Shown: positions 18,317-26,343 of the stretch, piece by piece
Layout of the letters: the number at the start of each line of letters is the position of its first letter
Position numbering within the stretch: position 1 is the stretch's first letter
From: Desulfosporosinus metallidurans
Lineage (GTDB): Bacteria; Bacillota; Desulfitobacteriia; Desulfitobacteriales; Desulfitobacteriaceae
Direction of reading: 5' to 3'
Assembly: GCF_001936615.1 (NCBI RefSeq)
Contig: NZ_MLBF01000027.1
Location: 1-57,536, forward strand
DNA: 57,536 bases
Notes under the pieces: model-generated
The model's input: only the letters and a program-made list of their open reading frames with translations
What the model was told of the DNA's origin: nothing
Database searches by the model: none
Program-made: the position numbers and the translations under genes

Positions 18317-18703
18317 ATGAAGAAATCGGAAAACTCCCAAGCTGTTGCACCGGAAAACACGACGCAGTTCCCTATGAAAGTGGATGTGAAGATCGGCTCC
18401 ATCCGACCGGAGGGTAGCGTGAGAGCCATCGCATCAGTGAACTTAAACGACTGCTTCGCCATCCGCAATGTCAAGGTGGTGGACAGTACCAAGGGGCTGT
18501 TTGTAGCCATGCCCAGCTATAAGGCGGGAAACGGCGAGTACAAGGACATCTGCTTCCCGGTGACAGCCACTTTCAGGCAGCAGCTGAACGACGCGGTCAT
18601 TGATGCCTACCATCAAACGCTCACACAGAGCCAGAAAGCAGCAGCACCATCCCATTTTGAAGCACCTGAGCAGAACTCCGGTATGCAGATGAATGGGATG
18701 TAG
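18317..18703 (+). CDS. SpoVG-family protein with appended GMQMNGM tail
   Basis: Residues about 20-100 match SpoVG (VKIGSIRPEGSVRAIASVNL, then KGLFVAMPSYK and a GEYKDICFPV segment). SpoVG proteins bind RNA or DNA and act in sporulation and global regulation. Standard SpoVG is about 85-97 residues; this 128-residue version carries an extra C-terminal extension rich in Gln and Pro that ends in GMQMNGM. The tail is therefore an add-on to a known fold, an important clue for the shared-tail finding. The gene sits alone upstream of the pilus operon. Confidence 0.87.
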   Translation: MKKSENSQAVAPENTTQFPMKVDVKIGSIRPEGSVRAIASVNLNDCFAIRNVKVVDSTKGLFVAMPSYKAGNGEYKDICFPVTATFRQQLNDAVIDAYHQTLTQSQKAAAPSHFEAPEQNSGMQMNGM

Positions 18704-18822
18704 AGTCCATCCCAGTTTTGTGTACTTCATGTTTCATGTACACGATATAGATTCACACGAATTAAAACCCCTTATAACACGGGAACCCCAACAAAAAAAT
18801 TATATTTTGGAGGTAATTCAAG

Positions 18823-19053
18823 ATGAAAAAACTTGCAACCAAACTAAAAGATCAAATCACGGGCAAGGCATTGATAGCAAAATCCATCATCAAATCCCAA
18901 TCCGCCGAGGGCTTCGTGGACAGTGCCATCAAGATTCTAATTGCTGTTGTTATCGGCGCGCTGCTTCTCGCGGGGTTGTATGCCCTCTTCGGCAATACCA
19001 TTCTGCCGACACTCACCCAGCGTATCAAAGAAATGTTCAATTATGCAGGTTAA
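18823..19053 (+). CDS. Small Flp/Tad-like pilin candidate (DUF6133-type)
   Basis: A 76-residue protein: a basic leader of about 29 residues, AEG-FVDS, then one hydrophobic helix of about 25 residues and a short polar end. This is the layout of Flp-type prepilins. The EG-F-V-D motif recurs as EG-Y-I-D in the pseudopilin at 24693, suggesting a shared prepilin peptidase site after Gly. The peptidase gene overlaps its 3' end. Probably the main pilus subunit. Confidence 0.75.
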   Translation: MKKLATKLKDQITGKALIAKSIIKSQSAEGFVDSAIKILIAVVIGALLLAGLYALFGNTILPTLTQRIKEMFNYAG

Positions 19054-19483
19054 TCTGTCGTTCATGTTACAGGGCGGCATTTTTATTGTCCTGCTGCTGA
19101 CGGCATCCGTTTTTGATGTCAAAAAAAGAATTATCCCAGACACCATCTGCTTGGTTGTTGCCCTAACAGGTTTTATCAGCTTTGAACCGATGAAGCTGTT
19201 CGGTGTACTTACGGCCCTGCCGCTTCTTCTCGCTGCCCTGATATGGGGTGGCATTGGCGGTGGTGATATTAAGCTGATGGCAGCGTCGGGTATCGTTCTC
19301 GGCTTTCGTGGAGGTATGGCGGCCATGATTATCGGACTGAGCGCCATGCTTCTTTTTTATACCATTTATGCAATAATCCAAAGACTGCGCGAGAGGGATC
19401 GACAAAAGGCGTTTCCTCTCGCACCTTTTCTATCAGTCGGCTGTATTGCCGCCTATTTTATGAATGGAGGAATCCCATTATGA
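19043..19483 (+). CDS. Prepilin peptidase, A24 family (TadV/CpaA-like)
   Basis: A 146-residue multi-pass membrane aspartic protease. The two catalytic Asp are visible: FD near residue 25 with KKRIIPD, and GGGDIKL with D near residue 75 (the GxGD motif). It lacks the N-methylation domain of PilD, as is typical for Tad-type enzymes. The start at 19043 overlaps the pilin gene by 11 bases. It should remove leader peptides of the pilin and the two pseudopilins of this cluster. Confidence 0.88.
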   Translation: MQVNLSFMLQGGIFIVLLLTASVFDVKKRIIPDTICLVVALTGFISFEPMKLFGVLTALPLLLAALIWGGIGGGDIKLMAASGIVLGFRGGMAAMIIGLSAMLLFYTIYAIIQRLRERDRQKAFPLAPFLSVGCIAAYFMNGGIPL

Positions 19484-20241
19484 GTTTTCTAAAAAACCGA
19501 ACTGTTCTTGGCGTACTCTGCATCGTGCTGTCACTGTTTATCTCTTTTGCAGTCACGCCGCTTTTTAACTCAAGCCTATCCCAAAAGACGGACATTGTCC
19601 GCGTCACCAAGGACGTCAAGGCCGGAGATCAGATCACAAAAGACATGGTGCAGACCATGGAGGTTGGCAGTTACAACCTGCCAGCAAATGTCCTTAAAAA
19701 TAAGGATAATGTTATTGGAAAATATTTCATGGCAGACATGAAAGCAGGCGACTATATCTTAAACACCAAACTCACCGATGTTCCTGCGGCTGAAAACGCT
19801 TATTTATACAACCTCAATGGTGAGAAACAGGCCATCTCTGTCACCATTAAAAACTTTAGTAACGGCTTATCAGGCAAACTGATCTCCGGCGATATCGTGT
19901 CGGTCATTGCCCCGGATTACAAAAAACAAGGTACAACTGTTATCCCTGCCGAACTGCAGTATGTAGAGGTCATCGGCGTCACTGCCAGCACCGGCTATGA
20001 CACTAACACCAGTACGGCAGATCAATCAACAGACAAAGGGAAGCAGCTTCCATCTACCGTAACCCTCCTGGTATCGCCGGAGCAATCCAAAATTTTTGCC
20101 GAGCTGGAGGCGGACGGAAAGCTTCACCTGTCCCTTGTGTACCGGGGCAGCAAGGAAAACGCCGCCAAGTTTACCGAGGCGCAGGACAAGGTGCTTGCAA
20201 AGCTTTACCCGCCTGCCTCTTCCAGCCAGGGGGGTAAGTAA
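19480..20241 (+). CDS. cpaB: Flp pilus assembly protein CpaB/RcpC-like (SAF domain)
   Basis: A 253-residue protein with one N-terminal membrane helix and a SAF domain (VTKDVKAGDQITKDMVQ), followed by an RcpC-type beta-rich region (ISVTIKN, LISGDIVSVI). CpaB works at the outer face in Tad pilus assembly. Its ATG overlaps the peptidase stop by 4 bases. Confidence 0.86.
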   Translation: MSFLKNRTVLGVLCIVLSLFISFAVTPLFNSSLSQKTDIVRVTKDVKAGDQITKDMVQTMEVGSYNLPANVLKNKDNVIGKYFMADMKAGDYILNTKLTDVPAAENAYLYNLNGEKQAISVTIKNFSNGLSGKLISGDIVSVIAPDYKKQGTTVIPAELQYVEVIGVTASTGYDTNTSTADQSTDKGKQLPSTVTLLVSPEQSKIFAELEADGKLHLSLVYRGSKENAAKFTEAQDKVLAKLYPPASSSQGGK

Positions 20242-20242
20242 A

Positions 20243-21057
20243 ATGTTTAACTTCAAAACAGGGAGTATCTTCTCCCAAAACACTGGTGATGAACCGCAGC
20301 ATACAGAGCCGGAAAAGGACGTTCAGGTGCTGGCTGTATGGGGCAGCCCGGCATCGGGGAAAACAACAGTCAGTGTTAAACTGGCCAAATATTTGGCAGA
20401 CAAAAAACGCAATGTGTTGCTGCTTCTGTGCGACATGACCGCGCCAATGCTGCCCTGCGTCTGCCCGCCCTCCGACCTTGAATGCGAGAAATCCCTTGGC
20501 AGTATTCTGGCGGCAACTCATGTGACGGACACCCTGATTAAGCAGACTGTATCACCCACAAGAAAATCAGCTACCTGACCTTAATCGGCATGCTCAAGGG
20601 GGAGAATGTGTTCACCTATCCGCCGTATAACGCGGAGCTGGCAACGGAGCTGATTGACCATCTGCGGGATGTTGCTCCCTATATCATCATCGACTGTGTA
20701 AGCACCATTGCAACGGACATCCTGTCTGCTGTTGCCTTGATGGAAGCAGACTCAGTGCTTCGTTTGGTCAATTGTGACCTGAAATCCATCAGCTACCTAT
20801 CCTCCCAGCTTCCGCTCTTAAGGGACAACAAATGGGATGCGGACAAGCAATACAAGGTTGCAAGCAATGTAAAGACCAATGAAGCCAGTGAAAACATCGA
20901 ACAGGTGATGGGCAACGTGACGTTTAAGATACCGCATTCCGATGAGCTGGAGAATCAGGTTCTCGCCGGGGATCTGTTTCGGGAGCTGGCGCTCAAGGAC
21001 AGCCGGGGCTTCCGGAAAGAAATTGAGAGAATCAGCAAGGAGGTGTTCGGAATATGA
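20243..21057 (+). pseudogene. TadZ/CpaE-like ATPase, disrupted by a single-base frameshift
   Basis: The first part (to a TGA at 20576-20578) has a P-loop GSPASGKTT near residue 34 and reads as an MinD/ParA-type ATPase. The second part continues in another frame (from about 20545, with CITHKKISYLTLIGMLKGEN) through IIIDCVS to the end at 21057. Restoring one base near 20543 (AAGCAGACTG to AAGCAGAACTG) joins both into one protein of about 270 residues. TadZ localises the Tad pilus machine. A sequencing error is as likely as a true mutation, because every other tad gene here is intact. Confidence 0.8.
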
Positions 21058-22505
21058 AAAGCAAAAAACGCGGGCAGACAATCCGCGAAAATTCACAGGT
21101 TATGTGTGAAGAAGCACCTGCTGTGGAATCGCCGCAAGCTGTCCATCCGATGAACATAGTCAATAACCATAACCTGTTCTTTTCTCCTAATGACAGCTCC
21201 AAGGATTTTGGAACTGTTTTACATGAAGTGCAGGAGTATATCTCAAGCAAGTATTCCACCCTCATCATTGACGGCGGCAAGGACGAGGTCAAAACACAGG
21301 TGAAGCGATATATCAGTAAATACCTGATGGATTACCGCATCGCTGTAAACGGCATGACCGACCAGCAGCTCGTCGATGCCCTGTACACAGAAATGGCCGA
21401 ATTTTCATTCCTTACTAAGTATATCTTCGGCACAGGCATTGAGGAAATTGATATAAATGCATGGAACGACATCGAAATCCAGTACAGTAATGGCAGCACA
21501 GTAAAGCTTGACGAACACTTTGACTCTCCTGAACACGCCATCAACGTCATCAGAAGAATGCTCCATGTGTCCGGCATGGTGCTGGACAATGCCAGCCCCG
21601 CCATCCTTGGACATCTATCCAAGAACATCCGCATCGCCGTGCTGAAATCTCCGTTGGTAGATGAGGATGTGGGTGTTTGCGCATCCATCCGTATCGTCAA
21701 CCCCCAACACCTCACAAAAGATGATTTTGTGAATGGCGGCACGGCAACAGGTGAGATGCTCGACTTTTTGTCCGAGTGCCTGCGCTATGGCATCTCAGTA
21801 TGTGTGGCTGGCGCAACTTCATCCGGCAAGACCACCGTGGCAGGCTGGCTGCTGACCACAATCCCTGATAATAAAAGAATTTTCACCATTGAAAACGGCT
21901 CCCGTGAACTGGCGCTGGTAAGGGAAAAAGACGGCAAGGTGGTCAGCAGCGTTATCCATACCCTGACCCGAAGCAGCGATAACGAGAAGCAGAACATCGA
22001 TCAAGATATGCTCCTTGACATGGCGCTGCGCTTCAATCCGGAGATCATCTGTGTCGGTGAAATGCGCTCCGCAGAAGCCTACACCGCGCAGGAATCAGCG
22101 AGAACCGGACACACGGTACTGACCACCATCCACAGCAATAGCTGCGAAGCCACATGGCGCAGGATGGCAACCCTTTGTAAAAGGAAGTACGATATTTCCG
22201 ATGACACCCTCATGTCCCTTGTGACCGAGGCGTTTCCAATTGTCGTGTTCACAAAACAGCTGGAGAACAAGCAGCGCAAAATGATGGAAATTATGGAATG
22301 TGAGATTTTGTCTGATGGCACTCGTGATTACCGCACCCTGTTCCGATTTCACATCACGGAAAACCGCATGGAGGGCGATAAATTCATCATCAGCGGGCAG
22401 TACCATCCAGTACAGGGCATTTCGCAAAGCCTGCAAAAGCGGTTCCTTGAAAACGGAATGCCGCAGGAGGTACTCAATAACATTTTGAAGGGAGGAATTA
22501 ACTGA
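21054..22505 (+). CDS. CpaF/TadA-type pilus assembly ATPase
   Basis: A 483-residue secretion ATPase of the type II/IV family. Walker A GATSSGKTT lies near residue 253, an Asp-box region follows (ENGSRELAL), and Walker B with GEMRSAEA and the His-box TGHTVLTTIHSNS come after. It powers pilus extension or retraction at the inner face of the membrane. The start overlaps the tadZ stop and the stop nearly meets tadB. Confidence 0.92.
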   Translation: MKSKKRGQTIRENSQVMCEEAPAVESPQAVHPMNIVNNHNLFFSPNDSSKDFGTVLHEVQEYISSKYSTLIIDGGKDEVKTQVKRYISKYLMDYRIAVNGMTDQQLVDALYTEMAEFSFLTKYIFGTGIEEIDINAWNDIEIQYSNGSTVKLDEHFDSPEHAINVIRRMLHVSGMVLDNASPAILGHLSKNIRIAVLKSPLVDEDVGVCASIRIVNPQHLTKDDFVNGGTATGEMLDFLSECLRYGISVCVAGATSSGKTTVAGWLLTTIPDNKRIFTIENGSRELALVREKDGKVVSSVIHTLTRSSDNEKQNIDQDMLLDMALRFNPEIICVGEMRSAEAYTAQESARTGHTVLTTIHSNSCEATWRRMATLCKRKYDISDDTLMSLVTEAFPIVVFTKQLENKQRKMMEIMECEILSDGTRDYRTLFRFHITENRMEGDKFIISGQYHPVQGISQSLQKRFLENGMPQEVLNNILKGGIN

Positions 22506-23434
22506 TGACTGCTGTTCAATTAATCGCCTGCATCGGCCTGATTGCTGGTGCTTTTGCTTTGTTCGGAATCTCTCCAATAGCGTTTACAGACAGCCTGTTC
22601 AGTTTCCTGAGCAAGCGCCCGAAAAGCATTAAGGACGAGATCAACGAAGCAACAAAGCGTAAAAAACCATCCTTCCTGCGCCGTGAGATCATGGAAGCGC
22701 AGGACATCCTTGCACTGACAGGACGGAGCAGCCGCTTTTCGCTGGTCTGTGCGTGTTCGCTTCTGTTGTTCGCTGTCGGCGCAAGCATTGCCATCCTGAT
22801 GCAGAATGTGTTTCTTGTGCCAGTGTTGGCGGTAGGACTCATGTTCTTGCCTTTTTGGTATATCAGGCTGACCGCCACCCACTACAAAAAGAACATTGCT
22901 GCCGAACTGGAAACGGCGCTGTCCATTATCACTACGGCATATCTCAGAAATGAAGATATACTGACTGCCGTGGAGGAAAACATCCTCTATTTAAACCCAC
23001 CGGTTCGCAATGTGTTTGCCGAATTTCTGACACAGGCAAGACTCATCAATCCCGATGTGGACGCGACGCTGAAAACCATGAAGCCCAAGATCGAAAATGA
23101 GGTGTTTCAGGAATGGTGCGATGCCATCGCCGCCTGCCAGTATGACCGGAGCCTGAAAACCACACTGACTCCTATCGTCAGCAAGCTTTCCGACATGAGG
23201 ATTGTCAACTCGGAGCTGGAATACCTTGTGTTCGAGCCGAGAAAAGAATTCATTATCATGGCTATCCTTGTCATCGGCAACATTCCCGTGATGTATTTCC
23301 TCAACAAGAGCTGGTACGACACGCTGATGCACACCACTGTAGGACAGCTGGTTCTCGCCATCTGCGCAGCGGCAATTTTTTTCTCTACGGCTTTTGTTAT
23401 CAAGCTGACCAAGCCCATTGAGTACAGGAGGTAG
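22505..23434 (+). CDS. TadB-like type II secretion F-domain membrane protein
   Basis: A 309-residue membrane protein with N-terminal helices, a cytoplasmic T2SF-like region (ELETALSIITTAYLRNEDI) and two C-terminal helices. It forms the pilus platform with the next gene. It starts one base after the CpaF stop codon begins (overlap), indicating coupling. Confidence 0.85.
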   Translation: MTAVQLIACIGLIAGAFALFGISPIAFTDSLFSFLSKRPKSIKDEINEATKRKKPSFLRREIMEAQDILALTGRSSRFSLVCACSLLLFAVGASIAILMQNVFLVPVLAVGLMFLPFWYIRLTATHYKKNIAAELETALSIITTAYLRNEDILTAVEENILYLNPPVRNVFAEFLTQARLINPDVDATLKTMKPKIENEVFQEWCDAIAACQYDRSLKTTLTPIVSKLSDMRIVNSELEYLVFEPRKEFIIMAILVIGNIPVMYFLNKSWYDTLMHTTVGQLVLAICAAAIFFSTAFVIKLTKPIEYRR

Positions 23435-23439
23435 CGAAT

Positions 23440-24312
23440 ATGATAACATTTTTATTTCTATTCGCAGTCTTGTTTGCAGCAGGGCTGTTTTTTATTTTGG
23501 CCGACATACTGAAGCTGCCGACCATTGGCGCAGCCAAGGCCATGCTCAATGCCGGTAAGCGGGACAAAAAAGCCTCTAAAACAGTGGAGGCATATCTCAT
23601 GTCCGATGCTGTCAGGCTGTCAAGATTTATCCGCATAGATGAGTACCGCAAAAGCCGCATGACCAATGTTCTCAAGTCGGCGGGCATCAGCATGACACCG
23701 GAGGTCTATACCGCATATGCCATTGTCAAGGCGGGAGCGATTCTTCTTGGCGTGATCCCCTGCCTGTTATTGTTCCCGCTGCTCTCACCGGTGCTGGTGT
23801 TTCTCTCGGTGCTGGTCTATTTTAAGGAAACGAGAAAAGCGGATGAGCAGCTTAGAGCAAAGCGCGAACAGATCGAAAGAGAACTGCCAAGGTTCGTGGC
23901 TACCATCGAACAGGAGCTGAAAAGCAGCCGTGATGTGCTGTCAATTTTGGAACACTTTAAGAAAAACGCTGGTGCTGCCTTTGCTTCAGAGCTGGATATT
24001 GTGACAGCAGACATGCGCTCATCCAGTTATGAAGCAGCGCTTACCCGTTTTGAGGCGAGGCTCAATTCACCGCAACTTTCCGACATAGTGCGCGGACTGA
24101 TCGGTGTCCTTCGCGGAGATGACGGTGCAATTTACTTTAAAATGTTGGCGCATGACTTCAAGGCACTGGAACTGCAGAGGCTTAAAGGCGAGGCGCAAAA
24201 GATTCCGCCGAAAATCCGGGTTTTCTCTTTCATCATGCTGATGTGCTTCCTTTTTACCTATCTTGTCATAATCAGCTATGAGATTATGAAGTCCCTCGGC
24301 AGTATGTTTTAG
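23440..24312 (+). CDS. TadC-like type II secretion F-domain membrane protein
   Basis: A 290-residue protein with an N-terminal helix, a further pair of helices near 105-135, a T2SF core (ELPRFVATIEQELKSSRDVLSILEHF) and a C-terminal helix. Together with the TadB-like protein it makes the inner-membrane platform of a Tad-like pilus. Confidence 0.85.
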   Translation: MITFLFLFAVLFAAGLFFILADILKLPTIGAAKAMLNAGKRDKKASKTVEAYLMSDAVRLSRFIRIDEYRKSRMTNVLKSAGISMTPEVYTAYAIVKAGAILLGVIPCLLLFPLLSPVLVFLSVLVYFKETRKADEQLRAKREQIERELPRFVATIEQELKSSRDVLSILEHFKKNAGAAFASELDIVTADMRSSSYEAALTRFEARLNSPQLSDIVRGLIGVLRGDDGAIYFKMLAHDFKALELQRLKGEAQKIPPKIRVFSFIMLMCFLFTYLVIISYEIMKSLGSMF

Positions 24313-24330
24313 GAAAGGAGGCTTCACAGA

Positions 24331-24699
24331 ATGAATGATTTGACCTTAAGGTTTCAAGAAAAAATTACGGATGATTATAATACGTACATTGATGAGCTGA
24401 TGACTAAGGAAAAAGAAAAATTAATTAGTCAGGCAGAGGAAATCAGCGCAGTACACCAGATTTATGAAGCCTTGAAGACTGATGTTCACATGGAAAATCG
24501 TCAATTAGAATACCTGCTGAAATTTAAACAACCGCTGATGATGATCCATGACCAGTGTCTGCTTATGGAAAATGACCTATCATACGCATTAGAGACTCTG
24601 ATTAATGATATATGTGATAGGAAGGATATTGAGCAAGACTATCCGATGATGGATGATCTAAGAGAGGCTGAACAGAACAAGGGGGTGCAGATGTGCTGA
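24331..24699 (+). CDS. DUF3848-like cytosolic protein in the pilus operon
   Basis: A 122-residue, charged, helical protein with AAAGGAGG upstream. A segment around DVHMENRQLEYLLKF resembles DUF3848 proteins of Firmicutes mobile elements; the match is partial. It is more AT-rich than its neighbours, so it may be a later insertion into the pilus operon. It ends EQNKGVQMC, a weak form of the shared acidic/Gln plus Met tail. Confidence 0.65.
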   Translation: MNDLTLRFQEKITDDYNTYIDELMTKEKEKLISQAEEISAVHQIYEALKTDVHMENRQLEYLLKFKQPLMMIHDQCLLMENDLSYALETLINDICDRKDIEQDYPMMDDLREAEQNKGVQMC

Positions 24700-25115
24700 A
24701 AATACTGAAAACTAAGGGCGGCGAGGGATATATCGATGTGGCGGTGCTGGTGCTTTGCGCCATGTTGGTAATCGCCCTCGCCGTCAAAGTGTTCCCCGTG
24801 TATATCGCCAAAAATCAGCTGGACACCTTTGCAAGCGAGCTTTGCCGTGAGGCAGAGATTGCAGGCAGGGTCGGCAGCGAAACCACCCAAAGGGCGCAGG
24901 TGCTGAAAGAAAAAGCAGGGCTGAATCCTGTCATTACATGGTCAAAGACCGGTAAAATCCAGCTTGATGAGGAATTCACGGTGACAGTAACCATGCAAGC
25001 CGACATCGGTCTCTTCGGAGGCTTCGGCTCCTTTCCCATTACACTCAAGGCACAGCCACAGGCAAAAGCGAGGTGTATTGGAAGTGACAAAAATATATGG
25101 TATAATAAGGAATAA
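24693..25115 (+). CDS. TadE-like pseudopilin (DUF4320-type)
   Basis: A 140-residue protein starting at GTG, overlapping the previous gene by 7 bases. A short leader KTKGGEG is followed by YIDVAVLVL and one membrane helix, then a beta-rich exported part. The EG-Y-I-D motif parallels EG-F-V-D in the pilin at 18823. Likely a minor pilin processed by the adjacent peptidase. Confidence 0.78.
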   Translation: MLKILKTKGGEGYIDVAVLVLCAMLVIALAVKVFPVYIAKNQLDTFASELCREAEIAGRVGSETTQRAQVLKEKAGLNPVITWSKTGKIQLDEEFTVTVTMQADIGLFGGFGSFPITLKAQPQAKARCIGSDKNIWYNKE

Positions 25116-25629
25116 AAAAGGCTCGTCATTTCCCTTGATTGTGGCCATTGCCCTTGCACTTGTAATCATCGTGTGCGGCATATCCGAGTACATGCGGCTG
25201 ATGATTATCGCGTCAGGTGTTCGGGACGCGGTGCAGTCCGCCATTATTTCGACAGTAAACGACAACTATGATGATGTCTATCACGGTGTTCGTGAAGGTT
25301 ACTCCGGAGGCTATAAACCGAGCAGTTCCTCATGGAGCGCCAGCATAGACTACGGCGACATTTACGGACGACTTGATCAAACCCTCGGGCTGAGGCCTGA
25401 AAGCGGATATCATGTGAAGTATGCGGGCGAGGCTGTGGAGTTTAAGCTCTCCGGGCTGTCTGTGGACGTCACTAATGCACCGCTTGCACCCTCCGATCCC
25501 GGCAGCGTACAGAGTTTTCTCGCCGATGCGGTAGTCCAGTTGGAGGTTCCGGTGTCATTTGGCGGCAAATCCCTGCCGCCCATGCGCATAAAACTTAAGG
25601 TGCAGGCAAAATATATGCCTTTATTTTAA
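25078..25629 (+). CDS. TadE/TadF-like pseudopilin
   Basis: A 183-residue protein. The N-terminus has NKKG-SSFPLIVAIAL, the typical leader-Gly-helix shape of TadE-like proteins, then an exported domain without cysteines. TTG 25078 or GTG 25084 may be the start; the gene overlaps the preceding pseudopilin by about 35 bases, so it is translationally coupled. Confidence 0.75.
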   Translation: MEVTKIYGIIRNKKGSSFPLIVAIALALVIIVCGISEYMRLMIIASGVRDAVQSAIISTVNDNYDDVYHGVREGYSGGYKPSSSSWSASIDYGDIYGRLDQTLGLRPESGYHVKYAGEAVEFKLSGLSVDVTNAPLAPSDPGSVQSFLADAVVQLEVPVSFGGKSLPPMRIKLKVQAKYMPLF

Positions 25630-25726
25630 CTGTATTACAATTTAAATAGACTTTCGAAAGCTCTTGTGGTAGGGTGTGGTATGTAAGAAACTGTCAAGAG
25701 CAAATATGAAAAGGAGGTCAACCTTT

Positions 25727-26269
25727 ATGAAAAACCTATCCGACAAAAATAAGAGATGGCTGACCATCGCCGGACTCGGCGTTGTGTGCATAGCTCTCAT
25801 TATAGCAATATCCTCACAATTCAAAACGAAAGCGCCGGTGGACGACGCGGTTGCTCCAGCGTCCACGGCTATAGGAGAGGTCAATCCAAGCCCTGTTGTC
25901 AGTAATCCGGCAGGAGAAAAAGATGTGGTCGTTCAGGCCAATGAGCCAACCACGACATCAACGGAAACGCCGGGCACTGCAGTCTCTACAGGTACAGAGC
26001 AGACCATTCAGCCAGACCCGGTGAAACCGGAGGCTCCAGCAAAGAAGCCAACGCCGCAGGGTGAGACCACCAATCCCAGCAAGGCTCCCACATACAAACC
26101 TGAGGATACTACAGTGAGCAAACCGCCAGAACCCAAGGGCGGGGAGAAAAAAGACGGCAAGGTTTATCTCCCCGGCTTCGGATGGGTAACCGAAACAGGT
26201 GGCTCGGGTACAACAGTGGGGAATCCAGGTGATGAGCTTACCGGCAATAAGGTGGGGAGTATGGATTAA
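25727..26269 (+). CDS. Membrane-anchored Pro/Thr-rich protein (DUF6550-like)
   Basis: A 180-residue protein: basic start, one membrane helix (about residues 12-30), then a Pro/Thr/Glu/Lys-rich extended stretch and a C-terminal LPGFGWV element. ATG 25727 follows AAGGAGG; upstream in-frame starts have none. Often found in this ICE class next to pilus and type IV secretion genes. Probably a wall-spanning linker. Confidence 0.72.
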   Translation: MKNLSDKNKRWLTIAGLGVVCIALIIAISSQFKTKAPVDDAVAPASTAIGEVNPSPVVSNPAGEKDVVVQANEPTTTSTETPGTAVSTGTEQTIQPDPVKPEAPAKKPTPQGETTNPSKAPTYKPEDTTVSKPPEPKGGEKKDGKVYLPGFGWVTETGGSGTTVGNPGDELTGNKVGSMD

Positions 26270-26295
26270 TCATCAACAATTGAATAAACCATTTC

Positions 26296-26331
26296 AAGAA
26301 GCACAGCAAAAATACTGTGCTTCTTGCTATT
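26296..26331 (+). terminator. Intrinsic terminator
   Basis: AAGAAGCACAG (26296-26306) pairs perfectly with CTGTGCTTCTT (26315-26325). The following bases are only moderately T-rich. It closes the pilus operon. Confidence 0.75.
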
Positions 26332-26343
26332 TAAGGAGGCATT

